Shown here: piece after piece, positions 24,793-32,762 of the stretch
How positions within the stretch are numbered: the stretch's first letter is position 1
Layout: each line of letters starts with the position of its first letter
NCBI GenBank assembly: GCA_949879025.1
Contig: CATLBO010000030.1
Coordinates: forward strand, 1-33,051
Origin: an uncultured Hungatella sp.
GTDB lineage: Bacteria; Bacillota; Clostridia; Lachnospirales; Lachnospiraceae
DNA length: 33,051 bases
Reading direction: 5' to 3'
The notes under the pieces: model-generated
What the model was told of the DNA's origin: nothing
Seen by the model: the letters and a program-made list of their open reading frames with translations, nothing else
The model's database searches: none
Made by a program: the position numbers and the translations under genes

Positions 24793-25314
24793 TTATTTCA
24801 AACTCCGCCCAAACCGGCGAAGCTCTTCAAGTTTCTCCTCTGTCTTGTTTTCCTTCCCATAAGCCGTGTAGATTCCCATGTCCTCCAGCTTCAGATAGGA
24901 CAAAAAGGAATGCTCATACTCATAAATTGCCCCGCCATACATATGGTTGCTGCCGGAGCTTAAGATTAATGCCGCCTTTTTCAGATTCCTCGGCTTATCC
25001 AGAGCATAAATCCGGTTAACGGCGCATTGCAGCTGTCCCGTAAAGCTGTGATAGTAAATCGGAGAAGCCAGCACGATCATCTGAGCCTCCTCCAAAAGCG
25101 GATAAACCTCCTGCATATCATCCTGCTGAATACATTTGCCCTTCCCTTTTGTATGGCAGTACTCACAGGCCAGACAGCCGGCTATTTTCTTTTGACATAC
25201 ATTTACCACCGTAATCTTATGACCGTTTTCACCGGCTCCCTCCACAAACGCCGAAACCATGGCCGCCGTATTCCCATGGGGACGGGGACTTCCATTTAAC
25301 ACTAAAATATTCAT
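24793..25314 (-). CDS. Flavodoxin-like NAD(P)H-dependent FMN reductase
   Basis: This 173-residue protein has the flavodoxin-like fold of the NADPH-dependent FMN reductase group. NILVLNGSPRPHGNTAAMV binds the FMN phosphate. It also carries the iron-sulfur-flavoprotein-like CLACEYCHTKGKGKCIQQDD with a Cys cluster, and IVLASPIYYHSFTGQLQ. It probably transfers electrons in the cytoplasm. Two ATGs are adjacent; the second is better spaced from AAGGAGG. It begins 10 bases after the MATE stop, so the two are one operon. Confidence 0.9.
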   Translation of the reverse strand: MNILVLNGSPRPHGNTAAMVSAFVEGAGENGHKITVVNVCQKKIAGCLACEYCHTKGKGKCIQQDDMQEVYPLLEEAQMIVLASPIYYHSFTGQLQCAVNRIYALDKPRNLKKAALILSSGSNHMYGGAIYEYEHSFLSYLKLEDMGIYTAYGKENKTEEKLEELRRFGRSLK

Positions 25315-25324
25315 CATATCCTCC

Positions 25325-26680
25325 TTAACCTCTCCCTATTTTTGCCAGTCTCTTTTTCCACAAAACCACAGCCAGGGGAATCCCCGCCAGCTCCGCCGCC
25401 AGAAACCCGGTCCACAGAATATCCAGGTTCCCAAACACCCTTAAGATCATAGTAAACCCAAGAGGCAGAACAGCCTGCCTGGTCATGGTGATCACCATGC
25501 TGCTCATTCCCATAGAAAGTCCCTGGAACCCTGCCGACAGCACCAAACCGGGAATCGCCAGAAGCCATGACAAAGCCAGAATACGCAGGGCCGGAATCCC
25601 GATCTGAAGCATAAACTCAGAGGCGTCAAAAATCCGGAGCACCATGGCCGGCGCAAGCTCCAGCACGGCGAAAAATGCCAGATAAAATAAGACTCCGTAC
25701 ACCATGGCCCATTTCACCCCGTCCACAATCCGGTCTTTTTTCCCAGCCCCGTAATTGTAAGCCACAACAGGAATCAGCCCGTTATTAATCCCATGGACCC
25801 CTACGGTACAAATGTTATAAATACGAACGCATATCCCATACACCGCCACCGCCGTGGCAGAAAATCCCAGCAGAATGGAATTCATCAGTATCCCCACAAA
25901 AGATGTCAGCACCTGCACCAGAGTGGAAGGCAGCCCCACCTTCAGGATCGTGATCACACTTCCCATGTGAGGACGGAAGGTAAAACCAAAAGGAATCTCT
26001 TGATTCCACCTCCGGTTAATCACGATACCCGCAATCATTCCCACAATCTGCCCCACCACCGTGGCAATGGCTGCCCCCAGAGTCTCCATTCTGGGAAAAC
26101 CAAACCATCCAAAGATGAAGATCGGATCAAGAATCAAGTTGGTCACAGACGCCGCCGACAAGGTAAACAGAAACAGCCCTGAACGGCCGCTGGCAATGAC
26201 AAACCGGTCAAAGACCCACTGCCCCATCTGCCCAAACGAAAACAGCATGCACACCGTCAGATAATCTATACCATACTCCGCAATTACCTGGTTTCCGCCT
26301 GACTGCCACCGAAAATACGGTTTCACAAACAACACGCACATGACAGCAATGACCACCCAGGAGCATAAAGCAATAAAGATCGCCCCGTCCGCCGCCTTTC
26401 TCACCTCTCCCTGATCCCTTCTCCCAAGAGCCCTGGAGATCACGGCATTCAACCCCACCGCATTGCCAAGTCCCAGGGCAGATACAAGAAGCTGGATCGG
26501 CGCCGCAAGGGAAAGGGCTGTCAATGCCTCCTCGGAAATCCTGGAAACAAACATGGAATCCACAAAATTGTATAAAGAATTGATAAACAGACTGACCATC
26601 AGAGGAATCCCAGTCATCAGGATTAGCCTGCTTATTCTCTGGGTTCCCATACTATTTTCCTTTTGTACCGCTTCCTTCAT
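25325..26680 (-). CDS. MATE family efflux transporter (second intact copy)
   Basis: The 451-residue membrane protein shows MATE features: LILMTGIPLMVSLFINSLYN, then FVDSMFVSRISEEALTALSL and NNGLIPVVAYNYGAGKKDRI. About 12 helices are visible. It differs from the copy at 5976 and is closer to the NorM/DinF-like set in Clostridia. The start has GGGAGGAG 7 bases upstream. It leads an operon with the flavodoxin-like protein and the secreted protein. Its promoter region carries the CTATGC motif shared with the LysR at 23428. Confidence 0.92.
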   Translation of the reverse strand: MKEAVQKENSMGTQRISRLILMTGIPLMVSLFINSLYNFVDSMFVSRISEEALTALSLAAPIQLLVSALGLGNAVGLNAVISRALGRRDQGEVRKAADGAIFIALCSWVVIAVMCVLFVKPYFRWQSGGNQVIAEYGIDYLTVCMLFSFGQMGQWVFDRFVIASGRSGLFLFTLSAASVTNLILDPIFIFGWFGFPRMETLGAAIATVVGQIVGMIAGIVINRRWNQEIPFGFTFRPHMGSVITILKVGLPSTLVQVLTSFVGILMNSILLGFSATAVAVYGICVRIYNICTVGVHGINNGLIPVVAYNYGAGKKDRIVDGVKWAMVYGVLFYLAFFAVLELAPAMVLRIFDASEFMLQIGIPALRILALSWLLAIPGLVLSAGFQGLSMGMSSMVITMTRQAVLPLGFTMILRVFGNLDILWTGFLAAELAGIPLAVVLWKKRLAKIGRG

Positions 26681-26717
26681 TTACATCTCCTCCCATCCCC
26701 CTAATTCGTTTGTATTT

Positions 26718-26746
26718 ATTATAAAATACCTGGAGATGAATATCAA
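26718..26746 (-). promoter_or_regulatory. Sigma-A promoter of the MATE/flavodoxin operon
   Basis: On the minus strand TTGATA (26741-26746) and TATAAT (26718-26723) are 17 bases apart, about 40 bases before the start. A second -10-like TATAAG at 26750-26755 lies 12 bases from the CTATGC motif and may be the regulated promoter. Confidence 0.6.
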
Positions 26747-26767
26747 ATACTTATACCATATGCCTTT

Positions 26768-26782
26768 CTATGCCTTTTTCAC
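26768..26782 (-). promoter_or_regulatory. Shared CTATGC-CT-TTTTCAC motif upstream of the MATE operon
   Basis: On the minus strand it reads GTGAAAAAGGCATAG, preceded by an ACTAT-like arm and followed by a second AAGGCATA 10 bases further on. Compare 23203-23216 and 28488-28501. A LysR-type binding site is the simplest reading. Confidence 0.5.
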
Positions 26783-26852
26783 ATAGTATATTTATTTATC
26801 AACACCTATCAACACCTTTAGGTTAATTGAAATCCTGAATGCAGCACCTTAC

Positions 26853-26894
26853 GAAAATGGTCATTCTCCTTATAACAGAAGAACGACCATTTTC
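26853..26894 (-). terminator. Terminator of the cyclophilin-like gene
   Basis: GAAAATGGTC and GACCATTTTC are perfect 10-bp arms around a 22-base loop that can pair further. The hairpin starts right after the stop codon at 26895. The T run is short (TTTTC), so efficiency is uncertain. Confidence 0.6.
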
Positions 26895-27371
26895 TCACCT
26901 TATCTCCACAGCCTCCACAAAAACCTCCCCTGACAGTTCCCCTATGGCCTCACTGCCGGACACCGCCTTCCCAAGCTCATACAGCTCGCTGTAAGATCCA
27001 AAGTCTCCATAATACATTACCACGTTACCCCAGGGCTCAAAATATGCCAGACCGCCGGCCCCGCCGCCTTCCGTAAGGGGAGTATCTTCCGTTTCCAGCT
27101 TTTGAGGCGGATAAAAAATCTTTTCATTCCCTCCATAATCCTCTATCTGAATCGTCAATGGCAGCTGCTCATAAAGGCTCTTCGCCCCCGCACTGTCATT
27201 CAATTCAAATAGAATGGTCTGATCCTCATCCGAAACCTGTATTCTCCAATCTCCCGTTTCGGTCATGCCCCCAGATAAATCCTCCTCCTCATCATCCCCA
27301 GGCTTCTGGCCAGACAGGCCCGGTCTCTCTTCCTCTTCCGACTCTCCGCCATCCCTCTCGGTCTCTGTCAC
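26895..27371 (-). CDS. Cyclophilin-like fold protein, probably a frameshifted lipoprotein
   Basis: The C-terminal 110 residues match the small cyclophilin-like family: LFELNDSAGAKSLYEQLPLT, then IQIEDYGGNEKIFYPP and GNVVMYYGDFGSYSELYELG. Before it lies an acidic linker (GGESEEEERPG). The frame given starts at GTG with AAAGGAGGAG 6 bases upstream. Upstream, out of frame, a lipoprotein leader is readable: MLLLAGF, then VTGCG, from a GTG at 27490. Removing one base at 27454 and one from the C5 run at 27437-27441 joins the leader to this domain. The real gene was probably a 26895-27490 lipoprotein. Confidence 0.7.
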   Translation of the reverse strand: MTETERDGGESEEEERPGLSGQKPGDDEEEDLSGGMTETGDWRIQVSDEDQTILFELNDSAGAKSLYEQLPLTIQIEDYGGNEKIFYPPQKLETEDTPLTEGGGAGGLAYFEPWGNVVMYYGDFGSYSELYELGKAVSGSEAIGELSGEVFVEAVEIR

Positions 27372-27537
27372 CTTCCGCTCCTCCTTTGGCAGCGCTTCTG
27401 TCCCACCGGCAGACGTCCCCCTGACCGCAGCAGAATCCCCCGCAGCCGGTCACGAAAGCCGGCCAGCAAAAGCATACCCGCTCCTTTCACAAGCGCCCCT
27501 CCCTTTCCTCTGCCAGCCCCAGGGCAACTTCCCCACG

Positions 27538-28389
27538 CTATGCACAGCAACAGCCTGCCTCCACAATAATTTCCCCATGGCACGTCTCATCATTGCGGAT
27601 GATCTCATCCACATAAGGCACATAAATATGGCCGGACAAAGGATTTTTAATACTCATGACCCTGGTTGTCACCGTGGCCTCCACTTCCGACTTCTCAAAA
27701 GCCAGATCTGTGTCAATCATCTCACAGCTGACCAGCTTTAAATTCTTACAGTAACACAGAGGCTGAGTCCCGATGATCCGGCAGTTCTCAAAGGTCACGT
27801 TCTCACAGTACCAGGCCAAATACTCTCCTTTTACTGTACTGTTGCGCACCACTACATTCTTTGCGTGCCAGAAAGCGTCCTTAGTATCAAAATCACAGTT
27901 CTCAAACACGGAATCCTCAATATACTGGAACGAATACTTCCCCTTCATAGAAACATGGTCAAACCGCAAATGGTCGGAACCCATCATAAAATATTCACTC
28001 TCCACCTTACAGTCCTTCATCCCAATCCCCCGGACGAACCAGCCAAACTCCGGGGAGACCACATCACAGCCCCTCATCTCCACGCAGCTGCACTCCCGAA
28101 GGGCCTTAATCCCATGAAGCTGACTGTCCGTAATCTCAACATCCTCCGAATACCACAGCGCCGCGCGGCAAAGCTCGGTCATCCGGGAACCCGCAATCTT
28201 AAGTCCCCTGTCATGCCAGAAAGGATATCGCAGATTAAAAAAACAGTCCCGAACCTGAATATTCCCGCTTTCCTTCAAAGCGCTCTCCCCGTCTGCCGGG
28301 CCGTCAAAGCTGCAATTCTTAATGACAATCCCCTGACTTCCATATAAAGCCCGCTCCCTATCAAAAGTTTCATTTACGATTGTCTTCAT
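27538..28389 (-). CDS. DUF3737 family beta-helix protein
   Basis: The 283-residue protein is built of short repeats of hydrophobic and Cys/Asn residues typical of a right-handed beta-helix: GIVIKNCSFDGPADGESALK at the N-terminus, then VFENCDFDTKDAFWHAKNVV and VTFENCRIIGTQPLCYCKNL. It matches DUF3737, a family of unknown function near metabolic and drug-resistance genes in Firmicutes. It ends AGCCCA. The start MKTIVNE has GGGAGGAAAG 3 bases upstream. It has its own promoter and the shared CTATGC motif. Confidence 0.9.
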   Translation of the reverse strand: MKTIVNETFDRERALYGSQGIVIKNCSFDGPADGESALKESGNIQVRDCFFNLRYPFWHDRGLKIAGSRMTELCRAALWYSEDVEITDSQLHGIKALRECSCVEMRGCDVVSPEFGWFVRGIGMKDCKVESEYFMMGSDHLRFDHVSMKGKYSFQYIEDSVFENCDFDTKDAFWHAKNVVVRNSTVKGEYLAWYCENVTFENCRIIGTQPLCYCKNLKLVSCEMIDTDLAFEKSEVEATVTTRVMSIKNPLSGHIYVPYVDEIIRNDETCHGEIIVEAGCCCA

Positions 28390-28438
28390 TGTCTTTCCTC
28401 CCGCTCTTCTTTGATAAACAAATACACGTTCTATGAAA

Positions 28439-28466
28439 AGTATATATCCCTCATACACAAATGCAA
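28439..28466 (-). promoter_or_regulatory. Promoter of the DUF3737 gene
   Basis: On the minus strand TTGCAT (28461-28466), a 16-base spacer and TATACT (28439-28444) precede the start at 28389 by about 50 bases. Confidence 0.6.
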
Positions 28467-28487
28467 AAATTTATAGGTAATATTATT

Positions 28488-28501
28488 CTATGCCTTTTCA
28501 C
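28488..28501 (-). promoter_or_regulatory. Shared CTATGC-CT-TTTCAC motif upstream of DUF3737
   Basis: The motif lies 12 bases from a TATAAA-like hexamer (28470-28475) on the minus strand, nearly the same spacing as at 23203. It abuts repeat unit 3 (28506-28567). Confidence 0.5.
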
Positions 28502-28505
28502 TATA

Positions 28506-28567
28506 TCTTATTGCGAAAGCGCCCCCACTCCGAAGGAGTCTGCATAGCGGTATACACATTGGATATC
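28506..28567 (+). repeat. Dispersed repeat family 2, third copy
   Basis: The 62-base copy runs TCTTATTGCGAAAGCGCCCC, then TCTGCATAGCGGTATA, and ends GGATATC. It aligns over its whole length to the tandem units at 23021-23145. It contains a small hairpin, ACTCC-GAA-GGAGT. It ends 3 bases before the stop of the chimeric pseudogene. Confidence 0.75.
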
Positions 28568-28569
28568 CA

Positions 28570-29154
28570 TCACCCAATCCGGAACCAATATCCAGCCCCC
28601 CAGACCGTCTCAATCATCTGGGGCCCCGGCCACGAATTCTCATGGACATGGACGTCTCCCCCATAGTTTTCCAGCGCCTCCAGAATCTCCCCCTTCCTGG
28701 AAGGATCCAGAAGAAGCAAATGGCTGCACCACAGCCGCTCCTCATCATGGCCGATCTTCAGATACCCTTCCCGTCTCATTCCGATATTGGCCCCCATGTC
28801 ATTGGCGCACTGGTAAATCCCGGCCACCCGGCAGGCACGGCTTCCCAGCTCCCCCCGGACCGTGACAATACTTCCAATCCCGATCCCCAGATCCCCTGCC
28901 ACAATCTCCGTCACCACGATCTCATCCTCCCCGGCAGACGTCCTTCCCGAAAGGATGTGAAACCACTCCGGCTCTGATATCACATTGGCCGTGTACACCG
29001 TTCCCTCCACACCGACATCCGGCATGGCCAGGGAAAAATACAACCGTTCCTTATGAATTGCCGGAAATGTCTCCCTCTCTCTCCCCGGACTGCCGCCATT
29101 CCAAGGACTGCTCCTGACAGATACAGAACCGCCATGCCCTGGCGCTGTGGGCAA
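28570..29154 (-). pseudogene. Chimeric fragment: ABC-permease extracellular domain fused to a response-regulator tail
   Basis: Residues 40-175 resemble the MacB/FtsX-type extracellular domain: NVISEPEWFHILSGRTSAGE, then DEIVVTEIVAGDLGIGIGSI. The last 15 residues, MIETVWGAGYWFRIG, are the C-terminal wing of an OmpR/PhoB-type response regulator (IxTVxGxGYxF). No membrane helices remain. Upstream to about 29262, further out-of-frame pieces (GYFAAEQVLALFMRRP) suggest more of the permease. A deletion across an ABC-transporter/two-component locus probably joined the two ends. Confidence 0.75.
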
Positions 29155-29270
29155 ACTCCATAAAGGAAAGGGTTACGGTCTGCGCATAAAAAGCGCCAGC
29201 ACCTGCTCTGCTGCAAAATACCCCTGTGTCAGGATACAGCCGCCTTAAATAGAGAACACACATGGAACCA

Positions 29271-30197
29271 TCACCACAGTCCCCAGTTCACCACCCGCCC
29301 GGTCCCCATGGCGAACACAATCACAAAGGCCAGATAGTATACAAAATGCTTCCCTCCCAGCACAATCTTTAACGCTCCCAGATTGGTAATCTTGGTGGCA
29401 GGCCCCGTAAGCATAAACGCAGACGCACCTCCCATACTCATACCGGACAACAGCCACTGCTGCAAAAGGGGGATCGTCCCTCCCCCGCAGGCATACAGAG
29501 GCACCCCCAAGGTAGCTGCCATGAGAACTCCAAAGCCCTCCTGCCTGCCAAACAGAGCCGCAAACCGGTCAGCAGGCACATACCTCTGAAACAGCGCTGA
29601 CAGCAGGACGCCCAGGAAAAAATATCCCCCCGTAGCCCGTACATTTCTTCCAAGGTTCTTTAAAAACCGCAGAGCCGGATTGGGGTCCGTATCCCTGCCC
29701 GCCCGTTCCTCAAAACCGGAAAAGTTAAAGAAAGGTTTATCCCGGAAAAAGAACCGCACAAAAAGCCCTGCCCCCGTCCCGCACAAAAAGCAGGAAACGC
29801 AGCGGATCACCAGAGCCTTTTGTCCCAGAGCCCCGCTGTAGATGATCAGCTGAGGATTTAAAAGAATAGAACTCATCATAAATGCCGCCAGCAGATCGTC
29901 TCTCATCCCTTTCTGGGAAAATGACGCCGCTATGGGAATGGTGCCATACATACACAGGGGAGACGCAATTCCCAGAAGGCTTGCGGGGATCACACCCAGA
30001 ATCCCCGGCTTTTTCCCGTTTAAAGCCTGAAACAGACTGTGGATTCTGGCCTTGCCAAACACGGAGATGACAGAGCCCAGTACCATGCCAAAGACCCAGT
30101 ATGGAGCAATCTGCTCCAGCTGAACCGTAAAATAATACCACAGATAAATCCACTCACGGCGCAGGACAATAGCCAGCCCCTCTGCCAGCTCACTCAT
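29271..30197 (-). CDS. ArsP/YraQ-type permease (DUF318)
   Basis: The 308-residue membrane protein has two copies of the family motif: GIASPLCMYGTIPIAASFSQ in the first half and LGVPLYACGGGTIPLLQQWL in the second. Each is followed by an LLNPQL or TGPATK stretch. The family includes ArsP, an exporter of organoarsenicals, and uncharacterised permeases. The conserved Cys of ArsP-like proteins is present in both motifs. The start overlaps the DUF362 gene by 8 bases, giving coupled translation. Substrate unknown. Confidence 0.9.
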   Translation of the reverse strand: MSELAEGLAIVLRREWIYLWYYFTVQLEQIAPYWVFGMVLGSVISVFGKARIHSLFQALNGKKPGILGVIPASLLGIASPLCMYGTIPIAASFSQKGMRDDLLAAFMMSSILLNPQLIIYSGALGQKALVIRCVSCFLCGTGAGLFVRFFFRDKPFFNFSGFEERAGRDTDPNPALRFLKNLGRNVRATGGYFFLGVLLSALFQRYVPADRFAALFGRQEGFGVLMAATLGVPLYACGGGTIPLLQQWLLSGMSMGGASAFMLTGPATKITNLGALKIVLGGKHFVYYLAFVIVFAMGTGRVVNWGLW

Positions 30198-31305
30198 CAA
30201 GATTCACCAGGGTGTACTCCCTGCTCCCCAGCCCGATCTCCTGGGCATGAACCACCGTAAGAATCCCGTTTCTTGACTCAATACGCTCAATTAGGGAAGC
30301 CCCGTCCTCTGCTGCGTACACCAGATCCACACAGGCCTGGTCCAGTGCCACCGGGTCAGTAGAAGCCAGGATTCCGATATCGTGCATGTCCGGTTTGGCC
30401 GGATTGCTGTCACAGTCACAGTCCACGGACAGGTTGTTCATGACACTGATATAGCGCATGTCACCCTCCATATAGTCGCTGACCGCCTTGGCCGCCTCTG
30501 CCATGGACTCCAGAAAATCATCCTGGGTTCCGCCGGACCAGCTGCTTTCACTGGCGCCCCCTGAATGAATCAGCATTTTCCCGTTCTGGGAAGCAATACC
30601 AATAGAAATATTCTTTAAGGCGCCGCCAAATCCTCCCATGGCATGGCCTTTAAAATGGGACAGCACCAGTATGGAATCATAATCTGCCAGACCAGATCCC
30701 ACTATATCCTTTGTCAGATGTTTCCCCCCTGCCACCGGAAGATCCATAGTTCCCTCCCCGTCTAAAATATCAACAGGAGCAATGGCCGCAAACCCGTGAT
30801 CCTCGGCTACCTGCAAATGAAGCGCCGTGCTGGCCCGCCGCCCTCCGTAAGCCGTGTTGCTGTCCACAATGGTGCCATCCACCCTTGCCACAAGCTCCTT
30901 AATCAGATCCGGCGATAAGTAATTGCTGCCTCCTGGCTCCCCCATACTTAGTTTTACCGCCACCTTGCCCTCTGCCTCACTTCCCATGGCGTCATAAACT
31001 GCCATAAGTCCCTCCGGAGTAATGGAGCCTGTCATATACACCACCGGCTTCTCGTTCTGTCCCTGGACGTTTCCTGTCAGAACCGTTCCCATTGCTGACG
31101 ACTCCGCTTCTGCTGCCCCGCCCGATTGCGCCTCCGCCCCTTGTCCTGTAGCTGCCCTCTGCTGGGCTGTCTGGTCTGCCGCCTGGGCCTGAGCCTCCGT
31201 CTCCACCGCTGCTGTCGTCTGGCCGCTCTTTACTCCCTGACTGACGCAGCCTGCCGTCACCGCTGCCACTGCCATTCCCAGAAAAAGCAGCATTCTTTTC
31301 TTCAT
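30190..31305 (-). CDS. DUF362 domain lipoprotein
   Basis: The 371-residue protein has a lipoprotein signal (residues 1-19, FLGMAVAAVTAGC, lipobox TAGC), an Ala/Gln/Glu-rich linker to about residue 80, then the DUF362 domain: ITPEGLMAVYDAMGSEAEGK, GGRRASTALHLQVAEDHGF, LSHFKGHAMGGFGGALKNIS and SVDCDCDSNPAKPDMHDIGI. Most members of this group that I know lack a signal and are cytoplasmic. Here the domain would sit outside the membrane. The family's reaction is not known; the Cys-Asp motif suggests metal binding. The start with best spacing from AAGGAG is 31305; 31314 is the alternative. It is coupled to the permease gene. Confidence 0.85.
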   Translation of the reverse strand: MKKRMLLFLGMAVAAVTAGCVSQGVKSGQTTAAVETEAQAQAADQTAQQRAATGQGAEAQSGGAAEAESSAMGTVLTGNVQGQNEKPVVYMTGSITPEGLMAVYDAMGSEAEGKVAVKLSMGEPGGSNYLSPDLIKELVARVDGTIVDSNTAYGGRRASTALHLQVAEDHGFAAIAPVDILDGEGTMDLPVAGGKHLTKDIVGSGLADYDSILVLSHFKGHAMGGFGGALKNISIGIASQNGKMLIHSGGASESSWSGGTQDDFLESMAEAAKAVSDYMEGDMRYISVMNNLSVDCDCDSNPAKPDMHDIGILASTDPVALDQACVDLVYAAEDGASLIERIESRNGILTVVHAQEIGLGSREYTLVNLDE

Positions 31306-31372
31306 AAATTTCATTCTCCTTTTTCAAAAATTCCTGTAACCTTTCACAGTGACCCCCCATGTTCCTACGCCT

Positions 31373-32089
31373 CTATTTTTCCGCAGTATCCAACACCTGG
31401 TTGAGACAGTTCATGGCATTGAGCAGACGGGGATAACCGGTGTAAGGCAGGCACTGATACAGAACCTGGGTCAGAAACTCCTTATCACGCCCCATGTTTA
31501 CGTTACCTGAAATATGGGAGCGGATTTGGCTCTCGGTTCCCAGATTCACCAGCACACACAGAGTAAGCATTTCCCTTGTCTCCAGGTTAAGACCGCCTCT
31601 GGTATAGTAATCCCCGAAACAGTTGGTCACCAGATAATAAGAAGACACCGGCATATGCTCTGGCCCTCCGGCTGCTGCCTGGCGCATAGTCTCACCAAAA
31701 ATCGCTGCCTGGGCATTGAGGCCCTTTTCAAACCTGTCCTTCCCGGCCGCCGTTGTCTGCGGTTTCAGCGGCAGTTTTATCCCCTGATCCAAAAGCACCT
31801 GGTCCACAAGGATTATTGCATCCTTTGTCCTGGGGAATCCTACATAGGGGGAACAGTGGTATACCGCTTCCTTAATCTCCACCGGCGTCACGCCTGCGGC
31901 CAAAGCCTGCTCTGTCTGCGTTGTTAACATTTCTTTCGACTGTTGGCATACTAACGATACCAGGGAGATCAACTGTTTCTCCCTCTCTGTCAGCAGGTTA
32001 TTGCGGACCTTTACTTCCTCATCAATAAAATAGTTTCTGATCGCCTCAAACTCCGGGTTTGCCGCTTTAAAATCATAGCCCTTTTCCAT
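31373..32089 (-). CDS. Carboxymuconolactone decarboxylase family protein, two domains
   Basis: This 238-residue protein has two CMD-type helical domains, at about 30-110 (LTEREKQLISLVSLVCQQSK, then AVYHCSPYVGFPRTKDAI) and 145-235 (LNLETREMLTLCVLVNLGTE, then VLYQCLPYTGYPRLLNAM). Neither domain has the CxxC of AhpD-like peroxidases, so a decarboxylase/isomerase-like or binding role is more likely. The start MEKGYD has AAGGAG 7 bases upstream; a longer frame to 32149 lacks a site. It precedes the DUF362 and permease genes by about 70 bases and is probably cotranscribed. Confidence 0.88.
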   Translation of the reverse strand: MEKGYDFKAANPEFEAIRNYFIDEEVKVRNNLLTEREKQLISLVSLVCQQSKEMLTTQTEQALAAGVTPVEIKEAVYHCSPYVGFPRTKDAIILVDQVLLDQGIKLPLKPQTTAAGKDRFEKGLNAQAAIFGETMRQAAAGGPEHMPVSSYYLVTNCFGDYYTRGGLNLETREMLTLCVLVNLGTESQIRSHISGNVNMGRDKEFLTQVLYQCLPYTGYPRLLNAMNCLNQVLDTAEK

Positions 32090-32281
32090 TTCTGTTCTCC
32101 TTCCTCTGTCCAAATTCTCCCTGATTTTTTCTGTGATTTCTGACTCCATTTTATCTCAATTCAGAAATTTTATCCAATACTCATATTAAATATTGTATCA
32201 TGACTATAAAGCATGGTTCTAAATTACCCTTCTATATTTCTATGTTCCTGGTCGTACTTCCCACATTTGATTCCTCATACC

Positions 32282-32336
32282 AAGATATCCTCATCAGACA
32301 AGAAAGTACATGTCCCTTGTCCTCTGAGGATATCTT
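32282..32336. repeat. 55-bp interrupted palindrome
   Basis: AAGATATCCTCA and TGAGGATATCTT are perfect 12-bp arms. A 3-base symmetric mismatch follows, then GACAAG pairs with CTTGTC around a 13-base loop. No T run follows. The layout resembles the palindrome at 15946. It stands in the gene-free interval 32090-32762. Confidence 0.55.
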
Positions 32337-32344
32337 AAATATTC

Positions 32345-32579
32345 TTACCAGGCAGAAACCTTGTGGATAATCAGGAGCTTTCCGCCTTGCAGTTTTTCTA
32401 TCTCTATCTCTATTTCCATCTCGCAGGAAGATACTCCTAACTGGATCATGGCATTTTCCATATACGCCTATTTATAGGGTTCTTCCTCATAGGCCTGGTG
32501 CCATTCCCCCAGAAGCTGTTCATTCTCTATTACGTTATAAAACGTATGACTTCCCCTTTTGCTTCTGACACTGAAAGAC
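32345..32579 (-). pseudogene. Decayed gene of unknown family
   Basis: One minus-strand frame reads SHTFYNVIENEQLLGEWHQA, then YEEEPYK, a TAG at 32468-32470, and continues AYMENAMIQLGVSSCEMEIE to a second stop. Codon use looks natural on both sides of the TAG, which suggests a real gene with a nonsense codon. The family is not recognised. The rest of 32580-32762 shows nothing clear. Confidence 0.4.
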
Positions 32580-32762
32580 TTCTTTTGCAAACATCCGCTG
32601 ATCAGTCCCGAAACATTTCCGTTTACTAATCATAGTTTAAACATTCCCGGCCGTACTGTAAAGCAGGCGGAAATTTATCACTTAGTTACTTTCCGGTAAC
32701 CTCCTCTACTATACCGCCGCTTTCACTGCCTCCAGAAACTGTTTCATGATCCTGAAAGCCTT

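Noticed and set aside
29737..30153. A 138-codon minus-strand frame inside the ArsP-like permease
   Set aside because: It is an alternate-frame shadow of a well-conserved membrane protein.
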